From positions 124,001 through 188,000 of the forward strand of contig NZ_JALPRD010000007.1 of the NCBI RefSeq assembly GCF_023197165.1: 64,000 nt of DNA, given 5' to 3'. This document shows positions 1 through 7,971 of this stretch, in pieces (within the stretch, counting starts at the first letter, position 1; each line of letters begins with the position of its first letter). Under the pieces are notes generated by a model. That model was not told the DNA's origin and searched no databases. It saw nothing but the letters and a program-made list of their open reading frames with translations. This DNA is from Sphingopyxis sp. MSC1_008. Lineage in GTDB: Bacteria; Pseudomonadota; Alphaproteobacteria; Sphingomonadales; Sphingomonadaceae. A program made the translations under genes and the position numbers.

Positions 1-936
1 GGCAATCGCTCGCTGTTGCCGCGGGTTCGCGAATATTGCGCGGCGCATCCCGACATCTTTCATTATGAGGTCGAGGACGTCGACCAGATCGAAAAGGCCA
101 TTCGCACCATGGCGATGGTCGGCCCGCGCGTTGTCGTGATCAACGGCGGCGACGGCACGGTCCAGGCCGCGCTGACCGAAATTTATTCGGGCGACCATTT
201 CGGGGGCTCGCCGCCGCCGGTCGCGGTGCTTCCGAATGGCAAGACCAATCTTATCGCGCTCGACCTCGGCGCCGAAGGCGATCCGATCAAGGCGCTGGAG
301 CGCGTGCTCGAACTCGTCGCGAGCGGCCGGCTCGAAGATCATGTGATCGAACGCCAGCTGATCTCGCTCGACAGCGGCGGCGAAGCGCGGCCGGTGCTCG
401 GCATGTTCCTCGGCGGCGCCTATCTGGCCGACGTGATGCTCTATTGCCGCAACCGCATCTATCCGCTCGGTCTGCCGAACGGGATTTCGCATTTCCTCGC
501 GGCGATCCTCGGGCTGTTCGCGATCATCTTCGGGATCGGCGGCGGCCGCCTGCCGCCCAAGCCCGAACATATGACCGTGTCGCTGATCCGTCAGGGCGAG
601 TTCAAAGGCAAATTCTCGCTGCTGATCGTCACCACGCTGGAAAAATTGCTGCTCAGCATCCGCACGAGCGACGGTGGCGGCACCAACGGGCATATGAAAT
701 TGCTCGCGACCGACAGCAATGTCGGCGCGATGTTCCGCATGCTCGGCGCGACGTGGCGCGGGACTCTGGGGCAAAAGCCGCTCGACGGCGTGCATTTCCA
801 GCAGGGCGACGAAATCCGCATCGAGGGCGAGCGGTCGAATGTGATCCTCGACGGCGAAATCTTCCAGGCCCGGCACGGCATGCCGATCATCCTGACCTCG
901 ACGCAGCCGGTGCCGTTCCTGCGCCTCGCCGCCTGA
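1..936 (+). CDS. Diacylglycerol/lipid kinase family protein (5' partial)
   Basis: The reading frame is open to the window edge, so the true start lies upstream; the TTG at 16 should not be taken as the start. The fragment opens with a Gly-Asn-Arg stretch typical of the strand after the first nucleotide-binding loop of DAGK_cat proteins. It then has the diagnostic GGDGT motif (bases about 148-162), where ATP binds. The C-terminal half is the beta-sandwich domain of the YegS/DgkB/sphingosine-kinase superfamily, ending in a typical DGE motif. The family phosphorylates diacylglycerol or related lipids at the membrane surface; the exact lipid cannot be read from sequence. The stop lies only 8 bases before the next gene, which resembles the CDP-DAG synthase Tam41, so the two may act in sequence on the same lipid. 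Confidence 0.85.
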   Translation, partial: GNRSLLPRVREYCAAHPDIFHYEVEDVDQIEKAIRTMAMVGPRVVVINGGDGTVQAALTEIYSGDHFGGSPPPVAVLPNGKTNLIALDLGAEGDPIKALERVLELVASGRLEDHVIERQLISLDSGGEARPVLGMFLGGAYLADVMLYCRNRIYPLGLPNGISHFLAAILGLFAIIFGIGGGRLPPKPEHMTVSLIRQGEFKGKFSLLIVTTLEKLLLSIRTSDGGGTNGHMKLLATDSNVGAMFRMLGATWRGTLGQKPLDGVHFQQGDEIRIEGERSNVILDGEIFQARHGMPIILTSTQPVPFLRLAA

Positions 937-944
937 GCACTCCC

Positions 945-1820
945 ATGCCCGACCAGTCCGTGTCCGACCTGATCGATCTGGTCCGCGCCGAACTGGCGAC
1001 CCCCGTCGACCCGCGCGCCGCCGCGATGGCAGCGGCGATCGCCGCCCAATATCCCGGCAGCGCGCGCGCGGTACTTTTCTATGGCAGCTGCCTGCGCGAG
1101 AGCGAACTCGACGGGTTGATGCTCGATTTCTACCTGATCGTGTCGGATTATGGCGACGCCTATCCCAAACGCTGGATGGCCGCCGCCAACCGCCTGATCC
1201 CACCCAACGTCTTCCCGTTTCAATCGGACGGGCTGATCGCCAAATATGCGGTGCTCAGCGAAGGTGATTTCCATCGTCTGAACGGCACGGAGACGCGCAA
1301 CGTGTCGGTGTGGGCGCGCTTTGCCCAGCCGTCGCGCCTCGTCTGGGCGGTCGATGATACGGCGCGCGACCGGGCGGTCGCGGCGGTGGCTCGCGCCGCG
1401 CCGACGCTGCTCGCCGCGGCGGGCCGGGTCGATGGCGAAGCGCCGCTCGACTGGTGGCGGCGCGCCTTTTCGCTCACCTACTCTGTCGAACTGCGCGCCG
1501 AGCGCACGAGCCGCGCGCAATCGGTGGTCGACGCCGATGCCGAACGCTATGCGCGGTTCAGCCTTCCCGCGATCGCGGCGATCCCGGCCGATGCGCGCGG
1601 CGGCGGTTGGGCGCGGCGGCGGCTGGAGGGCAAGGCGCTCAGCATCGCGCGGCTCGCCAAAGCCAGCCTGACCTATGCCGGCGGGATCGATTATCTGGCG
1701 TGGAAGATCAACCGCCACGCGGGGACGAAGATCGAGATCAAGCCGTGGCAGCGCCGCTGGCCGCTCGTCGCCGCGCTGACTTTGGTGCCGCGCCTGATGA
1801 AGAGCGGGGCGATCCGTTAG
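945..1820 (+). CDS. Tam41-like nucleotidyltransferase (possible CDP-DAG synthase)
   Basis: A 291-residue protein whose ATG lies 8 bases after the lipid kinase stop, implying co-transcription. The N-terminal third has a minimal nucleotidyltransferase pattern: FYGSCL (about residue 46), then LDFYLIV about 12 residues later. This is followed by a tryptophan and asparagine block (RWMAAANRL) and a KYAVL block. The order matches the mitochondrial phosphatidate cytidylyltransferase Tam41 (YGSGV, LDFI.V, WH..N, KYGV, then an aspartate-rich turn). Tam41 makes CDP-diacylglycerol from phosphatidate and CTP. The assignment rests on motif order read by eye; overall identity is probably low. No signal peptide or clear membrane helix is visible. 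The neighbouring diacylglycerol kinase would supply phosphatidate, which supports but does not prove this role. The fallback call is an uncharacterised nucleotidyltransferase-fold protein. Confidence 0.6.
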   Translation: MPDQSVSDLIDLVRAELATPVDPRAAAMAAAIAAQYPGSARAVLFYGSCLRESELDGLMLDFYLIVSDYGDAYPKRWMAAANRLIPPNVFPFQSDGLIAKYAVLSEGDFHRLNGTETRNVSVWARFAQPSRLVWAVDDTARDRAVAAVARAAPTLLAAAGRVDGEAPLDWWRRAFSLTYSVELRAERTSRAQSVVDADAERYARFSLPAIAAIPADARGGGWARRRLEGKALSIARLAKASLTYAGGIDYLAWKINRHAGTKIEIKPWQRRWPLVAALTLVPRLMKSGAIR

Positions 1821-1858
1821 AAATCCGAAGATCCGTTCGTGTCGAGCGAACGGGAGGT

Positions 1859-3826
1859 TTAGCTCGCCAGCCTTTGCCCTTCGGCCGGCCGTGCCTCGCC
1901 GCGCCGGCGGATGGCCAGGTCGAGCGCGGTGAGCGTGAAGGGCTTGCGCAGCACATCATGGTCGCCAAAGCTTTCGACCTCGCTCGCGTCGCCGGCATAG
2001 CCGGTCACGAACAGCACCGACAGGTCGGGCCAGCGCTGTTTCAGCTGCGCGACCATTTCGGGGCCGGTCAGCTGGGGCATCAGCACGTCGGAGAGGATCA
2101 GGTCGAAACCGCTCCCTCCCTCCGCCAGCCGCCGCTCGACCAAAGCCTCGGCGTCGAGCGGGTTGCCGCACGCGACCACGCTATGGCCCAGCTCGCTGAC
2201 CGCATCGACCGTCGCCGCGAGGACGCGTTCGTCGTCCTCGACGACGAGGATGTTGAGGGCATCGGCGGGCGATGCGGGACCGTCGGCATCGCCGGGCAAA
2301 GTTTCGGTGGCCGCATCGGCCTGCGGCTTGGCGATCGGCAGCAGCATCGCGACGCTGGTGCCTTCGCCTTCGGTCGACGAAAGCTGCACTTCGCCGCCCG
2401 ACTGGCGGCAGAAGGCGAAGACCTGGCTCATGCCGAGCCCGGTGCCCTGGCCCGCGGGCTTGGTCGTGTAAAAGGGATCGAACACGCGTTCGAGCACTTC
2501 GGGCGACATGCCGCAGCCGGTGTCGATCACCTGCACCGCGAGCGCCTTGCCTTCGCCGTCGTCGAGCGTCTGGATCGTCAGCGAACCATGGCTGTTCATC
2601 GCGTCGCGCGCATTGACCGCGAGGTTGAGCAGCGCATTTTCGAATTGCTGCCGGTCGACCCAGCAGGCACGGCCCGGCGCCTGCAGGTCGAGCGTCAGCG
2701 CGATCCGGTCGCCGATCGTGCGTTCGATCAGCTCGCCAAAGCTTGTGATGCACTCGTCGACCGCCACCATTTCGGGCCGCGCGGGTTCCGACCGGGCAAA
2801 GGTCAGCAGCCGCCGCGTCAGGTCGGCGGCGCGATTGGCGCCGTCGAGCGCGTTGGCAAGGTGGCGCGACGCTTTTGCCGGGGACCGTTGTGCCAGTTCG
2901 AGCCCGCCGACGACGACCGCCAGCATATTGTTGAAATCATGCGCGATGCCGCCCGTTAGCTGGCCGACCGCCTCCATCTTTTGCGCCTGGCGCAGCTGCG
3001 CCTCGGCGGCTTCGCGCTCGATCATCTCGCCGCGTAGCGCGTCGTTGGCCTGCGCGAGTTCGGCGGTTCGTTCCTTGACCGCCGCTTCGAGCTGCATCGC
3101 ACGGTCGCTCTCGAAAAGCTGCTCGTTCCGCGCGAGCCGCCGTTCGCCTTCGGCGCGGATCAACGAGAAGGTCGTGCCGATCGCAATGACCGCCGCGCCC
3201 GCGCCCAGCAACGAAAAGAGCAGGATCGCCTGGTTGAGGCTGGCGCGATCGGCCACGGCGAGCCGGTTGCGCTCGCGCAGCAACGCGCGCTCGTTCGCGA
3301 TGATTTCGCTGAGCAGCTTGTCGATCTGGCTGACGCTCTGCCCTTTGCCGGCCGCGTAATATTTCGAAATGGCCGCGACGGTCTGGTTGTAGTTGGCGCT
3401 GAGCGCCGCGTCGCCGAGCTGCGCCCCGCGGCTGTCCATTTCGCGCGTCAGCTGTTCGACCAGCGCCATCTGTTTCGGGTTGTCGCGGACGTTGCGTTGC
3501 AATTGCGCGAGGAACTGCCGCGCGCGGCCCCACTGATATTCATAGATGCGGCCGTCCTCTTTTTGCAGCCCGACCGCGAAGCGGCCAAGCGACGCCTCGG
3601 CGCGCGCGATCGCGGCGTCGACCGACCGGGTTTGCGAAATGACTTCCAGGCTCTGCGCCTGCCAGCCGAGCGAGCGGTCGTAATTGTCATTGGCGCGCGC
3701 AAGCAGCAGCACGAGCGCCCCGACCACACCGGTCAGGATCGCACCGAGGACGATCGTCAGCCAGAAGCGTACACGCTCCCGCCGACCGTCGTTTTCGCTA
3801 TCGATATCCCGCTCGAACACGCGCAT
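1859..3826 (-). CDS. Hybrid sensor histidine kinase with C-terminal receiver
   Basis: A 655-residue inner-membrane sensor. Order: membrane helix (about 21-43), extracytoplasmic helical segment of CHASE3 type (about 45-198), second helix (about 199-223), coiled linker with heptad-like charge (230-285), HisKA domain with phospho-acceptor His296 in GGIAHDFNN, HATPase_c domain (N box near 400-408, DTGCGM at 435-440, GTGLGM at 461-466), then a receiver domain (525-640) with acidic pocket VVEDDE, phospho-acceptor Asp580 and the conserved lysine in RKPF. There is no DNA-binding output domain, so phosphate must pass to a phosphotransfer protein or the receiver must tune the kinase. It lies 107 bases downstream of spt on the same strand, but no shared function is shown. 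The signal sensed is unknown. Confidence 0.9.
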   Translation of the reverse strand: MRVFERDIDSENDGRRERVRFWLTIVLGAILTGVVGALVLLLARANDNYDRSLGWQAQSLEVISQTRSVDAAIARAEASLGRFAVGLQKEDGRIYEYQWGRARQFLAQLQRNVRDNPKQMALVEQLTREMDSRGAQLGDAALSANYNQTVAAISKYYAAGKGQSVSQIDKLLSEIIANERALLRERNRLAVADRASLNQAILLFSLLGAGAAVIAIGTTFSLIRAEGERRLARNEQLFESDRAMQLEAAVKERTAELAQANDALRGEMIEREAAEAQLRQAQKMEAVGQLTGGIAHDFNNMLAVVVGGLELAQRSPAKASRHLANALDGANRAADLTRRLLTFARSEPARPEMVAVDECITSFGELIERTIGDRIALTLDLQAPGRACWVDRQQFENALLNLAVNARDAMNSHGSLTIQTLDDGEGKALAVQVIDTGCGMSPEVLERVFDPFYTTKPAGQGTGLGMSQVFAFCRQSGGEVQLSSTEGEGTSVAMLLPIAKPQADAATETLPGDADGPASPADALNILVVEDDERVLAATVDAVSELGHSVVACGNPLDAEALVERRLAEGGSGFDLILSDVLMPQLTGPEMVAQLKQRWPDLSVLFVTGYAGDASEVESFGDHDVLRKPFTLTALDLAIRRRGEARPAEGQRLAS

Positions 3827-3933
3827 CTCTTACCGGACTAGCGCGGCGCCGCAAAGCGCCGAAGCCACGGTTGACTTAACACCGCTTCAACTCGCCCCGA
3901 AAAGGAATCCGCTGGTCGGCGCTGAGGCTCGGT

Positions 3934-5136
3934 TCAGCCGATAATGCCGGCGCGCTTGCCCGCGCGTTCGAACCGGCCGAGGATTTCGCCGACCTGTTCG
4001 ATCGTGTGTTCGGCGCAGAGCGAACAGCGCAGCAACGTCATGCCCGCCGGGGTCGCGGGCGGGCGCGCGAGGTTGACGTAAAGCCCTTCTTCCAGAAGCG
4101 CTTCCCACATCATCGCGCCGCGTTCGAGGTCGGGCATGATCACCGCGATGATCGCCGACTGCGGCTCGTCGGTGCCGAGCTGGAACCCGAGATCGCGCAG
4201 CCCCTTGTGCAGCACTTTCGAATTTCCCCACAGGTGCGCGCGCTTGTTCGACCCGTGCATCAGCTTGCGGATGCTCGTCGCCGCGGTCGCGACGACGCTC
4301 GGCGGCAATGAGGCGGTGAAGACATAGGGGCGGCACACGAGCCGCAAAATCTCGAACTTCGGATGGTTCGACACGCAGAAACCGCCGACGGTGCCCACGC
4401 TCTTTGAAAAGGTGCCGATGACGAAGTCGACATCGTCCAGCACGCCCTGCGCCTCGGCGACGCCGCGGCCATTTTCGCCGATGAAACCCATCGAATGCGC
4501 CTCGTCGACCAGCACCATCGCGCCGGCTTCCTTCGAAACGCGGATCATTTCCTTGAGCGGCGCGACGTCGCCGAGCATCGAATAGACGCCCTCGAGCACG
4601 ACGAGCTTGCCGGCTTCTGGGGGCAGGCGCTTCAGCCTTTTTTCGAGCGCTTCGACGTCATTGTGGCGGAAGGCGACGATTTCGGCGTTACCCATCGCAC
4701 AGCCGTCATAGATCGACGCATGGCTGTCGATGTCGAGGATGACATAGTCGCCCTTGCCCGCGATCGTCGAAATGATGCCGAGGTTCGCCTGGTAACCCGT
4801 CGAAAACACCATGGCATGGTCCATGGCGTAAAATTCCTTGAGTGCCTCTTCGCACTCCTTGTGCCCCTGATAGGTGCCGTTGAGGACGCGGCTGCCGGTG
4901 GTGCCGCTGCCGAACTTGTCGAGCGCGTCCTTGCCCGCGGCGATGACATCCTCGTCGAAGGTCATGCCCATATAATTATAGGTGCCGAGCAGGATCGTCT
5001 CGCGCCCGTTGCAGATCGCGACGGTCGGCGAGATCACCTTTTCCATCACCAGATTATACGGATCGGTGACCCCGGTCGCGAGCAGGTCCTCGCGCTGCTG
5101 GATCAGCGGGTCGAATTTCGAAAAGAGGTCGGTCAT
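3934..5136 (-). CDS. spt: Serine palmitoyltransferase
   Basis: A 400-residue PLP enzyme of the alpha-oxoamine synthase family. It condenses L-serine with a fatty acyl thioester to give 3-ketodihydrosphingosine, the first step of sphingolipid synthesis. The PLP lysine is Lys245 in GTFSKSVG, the PLP-pyridine aspartate is Asp211 in VDEAH, and the stacking histidine is His139 in DSHAS. Each sits 20 residues before its counterpart in the 420-residue Sphingomonas paucimobilis enzyme, which fits a shorter N terminus. The start at 5136 follows a purine-rich GGAAGAA; the open frame upstream is low-quality sequence over the intergenic dyad. An acyl carrier protein lies immediately upstream on the same strand and probably presents the acyl chain. 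Glycine acyltransferases (Kbl, HemA) are relatives, but the spacing and ACP context favour Spt. Confidence 0.93.
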   Translation of the reverse strand: MTDLFSKFDPLIQQREDLLATGVTDPYNLVMEKVISPTVAICNGRETILLGTYNYMGMTFDEDVIAAGKDALDKFGSGTTGSRVLNGTYQGHKECEEALKEFYAMDHAMVFSTGYQANLGIISTIAGKGDYVILDIDSHASIYDGCAMGNAEIVAFRHNDVEALEKRLKRLPPEAGKLVVLEGVYSMLGDVAPLKEMIRVSKEAGAMVLVDEAHSMGFIGENGRGVAEAQGVLDDVDFVIGTFSKSVGTVGGFCVSNHPKFEILRLVCRPYVFTASLPPSVVATAATSIRKLMHGSNKRAHLWGNSKVLHKGLRDLGFQLGTDEPQSAIIAVIMPDLERGAMMWEALLEEGLYVNLARPPATPAGMTLLRCSLCAEHTIEQVGEILGRFERAGKRAGIIG

Positions 5137-5152
5137 TTGGTTCTTCCGTGTG

Positions 5153-5217
5153 CCCCGGCGAAAGCCGAGGTCCAGATAGGTTGCGCGACATCGCGTGGGC
5201 CCCGGCTTTCGCCGGGG
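5153..5217. repeat. Imperfect inverted repeat between acp and spt
   Basis: Two 21-base arms (5153-5173 and 5197-5217) read CCCCGGCGAAAGCCG-type and its complement with two mismatches. A small GCGCGA/TCGCG dyad lies in the loop. This resembles the short extragenic dyad family common in sphingomonad genomes. It lies inside the probable acp-spt transcript and could form a hairpin that protects or attenuates the mRNA. Confidence 0.75.
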
Positions 5218-5228
5218 AGCAGCAGCGA

Positions 5229-5465
5229 TCAGCCCTGCAGCTTCTCGACCGCGGCGACCAGCTGGCCGACATTTTCGATTTCGGCCTGCATGTTCATGCT
5301 GATGATGATGTCGAATGTGTCTTCGACCTCGGCGACGAAATCCATCACCGTCAGGCTGTCCCATTCGAGGTCGCCGGCAAAGGTGGTGGCGTCGGTCAGC
5401 TCGACGCCCTTCTTGTTGAACGGGCCGATCAGCCCGAAAATCTGGTCGCGCAGGGCGGTGCTCAT
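5229..5465 (-). CDS. Acyl carrier protein for sphingolipid synthesis (AcpR-like)
   Basis: A 78-residue acidic four-helix carrier protein. The phosphopantetheine attachment site is Ser37 in the WDSL motif at the start of helix II, followed by hydrophobic positions (VMDFVAEVED) typical of ACPs. The start ATG at 5465 gives the normal ACP length; the longer open frame upstream has no family similarity. It lies 92 bases upstream of spt on the same strand. In Caulobacter a dedicated ACP encoded next to spt is needed for sphingolipid synthesis, and I infer the same role here. A general fatty-acid ACP is less likely, since that gene normally lies next to fabG and fabF. Confidence 0.88.
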   Translation of the reverse strand: MSTALRDQIFGLIGPFNKKGVELTDATTFAGDLEWDSLTVMDFVAEVEDTFDIIISMNMQAEIENVGQLVAAVEKLQG

Positions 5466-5628
5466 GTGGTGCGTCCCATATGGAATGAAGTTGCGTGCGG
5501 CATGCCGCGAAGGCTCCCGATTGGCAAGCGAATGCGGCGGGAACAGGGCAGCATCTTGCCGCTGGCGGGACTTCGTGGCATCGCTGTGGCGGGTCGCTGA
5601 CGGGGTATCAGGGCAGGGGCAGCTTGGC

Positions 5629-6201
5629 ATGGACAGCGCAGATTCAAAGACATCGGCTGAACGGCCGGCGATTTCCTTCCCGCCGAACGCGGTGCACCTC
5701 GTGCGCACCAACCAGCAGATCACGATGCAATTGTCGCAGATGGCCGACCAAAAGGCATCGATCCTGATGGGCGCGACCTTTGTCGTCTTCACGCTCGCGA
5801 TCGGGCAGGCGCGTTCGGGCGGCGGCGCGCTGGCGATGCCGCTCGCGATCCTCGCGACCTTTTCCTTCCTCTCGGCGCTGCTCGCGGTGTCGGCGGTGCT
5901 GCCACGCGTCGGCAAGGCGCCGCCGGTCGTCTACAAGGACGGCAAGGACCACAGCAACATCCTCTTCTTCGGTCGCTTCGAACAGATGGACGAGGATGAA
6001 TTCATCGACGCGGTAAAGGCGCGCCTACGCACCGAGGAAGATCTCTATGAGACGATGCTTCGCGATACCTACCAGAATGGCGTCGTGCTCGCGCGGCGCA
6101 AATATCGCTATCTGGCTTATGCGTACCGGCTGTTCGTCGTCGGGCTGACGCTGACCTTTATCGCGTTCGCGGTCGAGATGGTCGGGATGTGGCGGGGGTA
6201 A
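5629..6201 (+). CDS. Pycsar-effector-like transmembrane protein (DUF5706)
   Basis: A 190-residue membrane protein divergent from acp. An N-terminal amphipathic helix ends in the family signature ADQKAS (39-44). It runs into a first hydrophobic segment (about 45-61), a second (about 67-93), a charged cytoplasmic region with acidic helices (100-158) and a third membrane helix (about 163-187). The xDxKAS motif before the first helix is the hallmark of the DUF5706/PycTM family, whose defence members form pores when bound by cCMP or cUMP. No nucleotide cyclase gene is visible beside it, so this is an orphan family member and a defence role is unproven. The ATG at 5629 was chosen because it follows a G-rich AGGGGC and begins the recognisable protein. 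Confidence 0.72.
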   Translation: MDSADSKTSAERPAISFPPNAVHLVRTNQQITMQLSQMADQKASILMGATFVVFTLAIGQARSGGGALAMPLAILATFSFLSALLAVSAVLPRVGKAPPVVYKDGKDHSNILFFGRFEQMDEDEFIDAVKARLRTEEDLYETMLRDTYQNGVVLARRKYRYLAYAYRLFVVGLTLTFIAFAVEMVGMWRG

Positions 6202-6207
6202 CCCATT

Positions 6208-6336
6208 GATCCTCCCTGTCGCGAAGCGATGGGGAGGGGGACCGCGCGCGTAGCGCGTGGTGGAGGGGCCGCGCCATAGCCCCTCCGTCAGCGCTCCGCG
6301 CTGCCACCTCCCCATGCCTGTGGCACAGGGAGGATC
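6208..6336. repeat. Large imperfect inverted repeat (sphingomonad interspersed element)
   Basis: About 129 bases bounded by GATCCTCCCTG and CAGGGAGGATC, with nested complementary blocks (GGGGAGG with CCTCCCC, GTGGAGGGGC with GCCCCTCC) and small GCGCGTAGCGCG-type dyads. The whole unit can fold into one long stem. It fills most of the gap between the DUF5706 gene and the MATE gene and contains no gene. Similar G-rich elements are dispersed in sphingomonad genomes. It may act as a bidirectional transcription barrier or be a non-autonomous MITE-like element. Confidence 0.75.
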
Positions 6337-6442
6337 CAATCTCCGCATCGCTGTTGCCTTTCTGCCACCCTCCGCCCCAAATATCGGGCCGTCGCCGCGC
6401 CGCACTTGAACCGTAACATTCGTGCGCCTATCCGGGCCGGCT

Positions 6443-7840
6443 ATGTTGCAGCAGGCCGCCCCTCTGACCGCGGAAACACCGCAAAGTCTTCGCAAGGAAT
6501 TCCGCGCGACGCTGGCGCTTGCGGTGCCGCTCGCGGCCGCGAACCTGCTGCAAATGCTCGTCCACGCGATCGACGTTATTTTCGTCGCGCGGCTCGGCGA
6601 TGCCGCGCTCGCTGCTTCCTCGCTCGGCGTCGCGATCTTCGGGCTCCTGCTCTGGACCGGCTCGGGTCTCGTCGGCGCGTCGGCGCCGCTGATCGCTGCC
6701 GAACTCGGCCGCCGCAAGCATGCGGTGCGTGAGGTACGGCGGACTGTGCGGATGGCGCTGTGGCTCAGCGCGCTCGTTTCGCTTCTCTTCATGGGCATCT
6801 GCGCCGCGGGTGGGCCGATCATGCTTGCGACAGGGCAGCCGGCCGAAACCTCGGCGCGTGCGGCCAGCTTCCTGCTGATTTTGATGTGGGGTCTTTTCCC
6901 GATGATCGCGGCGACGGTGCTGCGTATCTTCGTCTCGGCGCTCGGCCGCCCGACGATTGCGACCGCGATCACTTTCGGCGCCTTGTTCGTCAACGCGCTC
7001 GGCAACTGGGTGCTGGTGTTCGGCCACCTCGGCATGCCCGCGCTTGGCCTGCACGGTTCGGCGATCTCCAGCGTGATGACCAGCGTGCTGATGCTCGCCG
7101 CCTATGTCGTCGTCATCCAGTCCGATCGGCGGCTGCGGCGCTACCGCCTGTTCGGCAATTGGTGGCGTAGCGAATGGTCGCGCTTTTTCGAGATGCTGCG
7201 CATCGGCACGCCGATCAGCCTGACCATTTTGGCCGAGGCGGGGCTGTTCACCGGCGCCGCCTTCCTGATGGGCCGGATCGGCGAAGCCGAGCTTGCCGGG
7301 CATACGATCGCGCTCCAGGTCGCGGCGCTCGCCTTTCAGATTCCGTTCGGTGTCGCGCAGGCGGCAACGATCCGCGTCGGCCTTGCTTATGGCGCGCGCG
7401 ACCATCGCGGCATTACGCATGCGGGGCAGGCATCGCTCGTGCTCGGTATCGGCTTCATGGCCTTCACCGCGCTGCTGATGTGGCTGTTCCCGCATCTCGT
7501 CCTGTCGATCTATGTCGATGTCGACGACGCGAAGAATGCGGCGCTGGTCGGCTTCGCGCTCCAGTTCCTCGTCGTCGCCGCCGCGTTCCAGCTCTTCGAT
7601 GGCGCGCAGGCGGTCGCGGCCGGGGTGCTGCGCGGGCTGCAGGACACGCGTATTCCGATGATCATCGCAATCTGCGGTTACTGGATCGCGGGTTACGGCA
7701 CTGCCATCTATCTTGGCTTCTGGACCCCGCTCGCCGGAGTCGGCGTGTGGATCGGTCTTGCGGTCGGCCTCGTGGTGGTCTCGGCAGTGCTGCTACTGAG
7801 GTGGCGGATGCGCGCGCGTCTCGGCCTGCTTCCGGCCTGA
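6443..7840 (+). CDS. MATE-family multidrug/Na+ or H+ antiporter
   Basis: A 465-residue polytopic inner-membrane protein with twelve predicted helices in two similar six-helix halves, as in NorM/DinF exporters. Recognisable features are the first-helix pattern with PLAAANLLQM, the loop DVIFVARLGDAALAASSLG after it, and the second-half counterpart with PISLTILAEAGLFTGAAFLMGRIGEAELAGHTIALQVAAL. Family members expel cationic drugs and dyes in exchange for sodium or protons; the substrate here is unknown. The ATG at 6443 was chosen over a GTG at 6422 because it gives a normal N terminus. The gene stands alone, bounded by a dyad element upstream and the groES promoter downstream. No regulator is adjacent. 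Confidence 0.9.
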   Translation: MLQQAAPLTAETPQSLRKEFRATLALAVPLAAANLLQMLVHAIDVIFVARLGDAALAASSLGVAIFGLLLWTGSGLVGASAPLIAAELGRRKHAVREVRRTVRMALWLSALVSLLFMGICAAGGPIMLATGQPAETSARAASFLLILMWGLFPMIAATVLRIFVSALGRPTIATAITFGALFVNALGNWVLVFGHLGMPALGLHGSAISSVMTSVLMLAAYVVVIQSDRRLRRYRLFGNWWRSEWSRFFEMLRIGTPISLTILAEAGLFTGAAFLMGRIGEAELAGHTIALQVAALAFQIPFGVAQAATIRVGLAYGARDHRGITHAGQASLVLGIGFMAFTALLMWLFPHLVLSIYVDVDDAKNAALVGFALQFLVVAAAFQLFDGAQAVAAGVLRGLQDTRIPMIIAICGYWIAGYGTAIYLGFWTPLAGVGVWIGLAVGLVVVSAVLLLRWRMRARLGLLPA

Positions 7841-7874
7841 CGCAAAAACTTCGCACGAATCTTGTAGCGCGGCG

Positions 7875-7903
7875 CTTGACGCCTATCTGACTCCCACCCA
7901 TAT
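7875..7903 (+). promoter_or_regulatory. groESL promoter resembling the heat-shock sigma-32 consensus
   Basis: CTTGAC at 7875-7880 is separated by 16 bases from CCCATAT at 7897-7903. This fits the RpoH pattern (CTTGAA-type -35, CCCATnT-type -10). The -35 hexamer TTGACG is also close to housekeeping consensus, so two sigma factors might share the site. The transcript would begin near 7910, inside or just before the CIRCE operator. Confidence 0.7.
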
Positions 7904-7912
7904 GGCCGACTG

Positions 7913-7939
7913 TTAGCACTCGCACCCTGTGAGTGCTAA
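7913..7939 (+). promoter_or_regulatory. CIRCE operator (HrcA binding site)
   Basis: A perfect copy of the CIRCE inverted repeat: TTAGCACTC, nine spacer bases, GAGTGCTAA. HrcA repressor binds this element and represses groESL until heat stress draws GroEL away. It starts 59 bases before the groES start codon and lies directly downstream of the -10 element. Confidence 0.97.
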
Positions 7940-7971
7940 ACGACATCATTTCCATCTCTGGAGGGATTTTC

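Noticed and set aside
1454..2959. A 501-codon plus-strand open frame
   Set aside because: Overlaps the end of the Tam41-like gene and lies antisense to the histidine kinase, whose domains are unmistakable.
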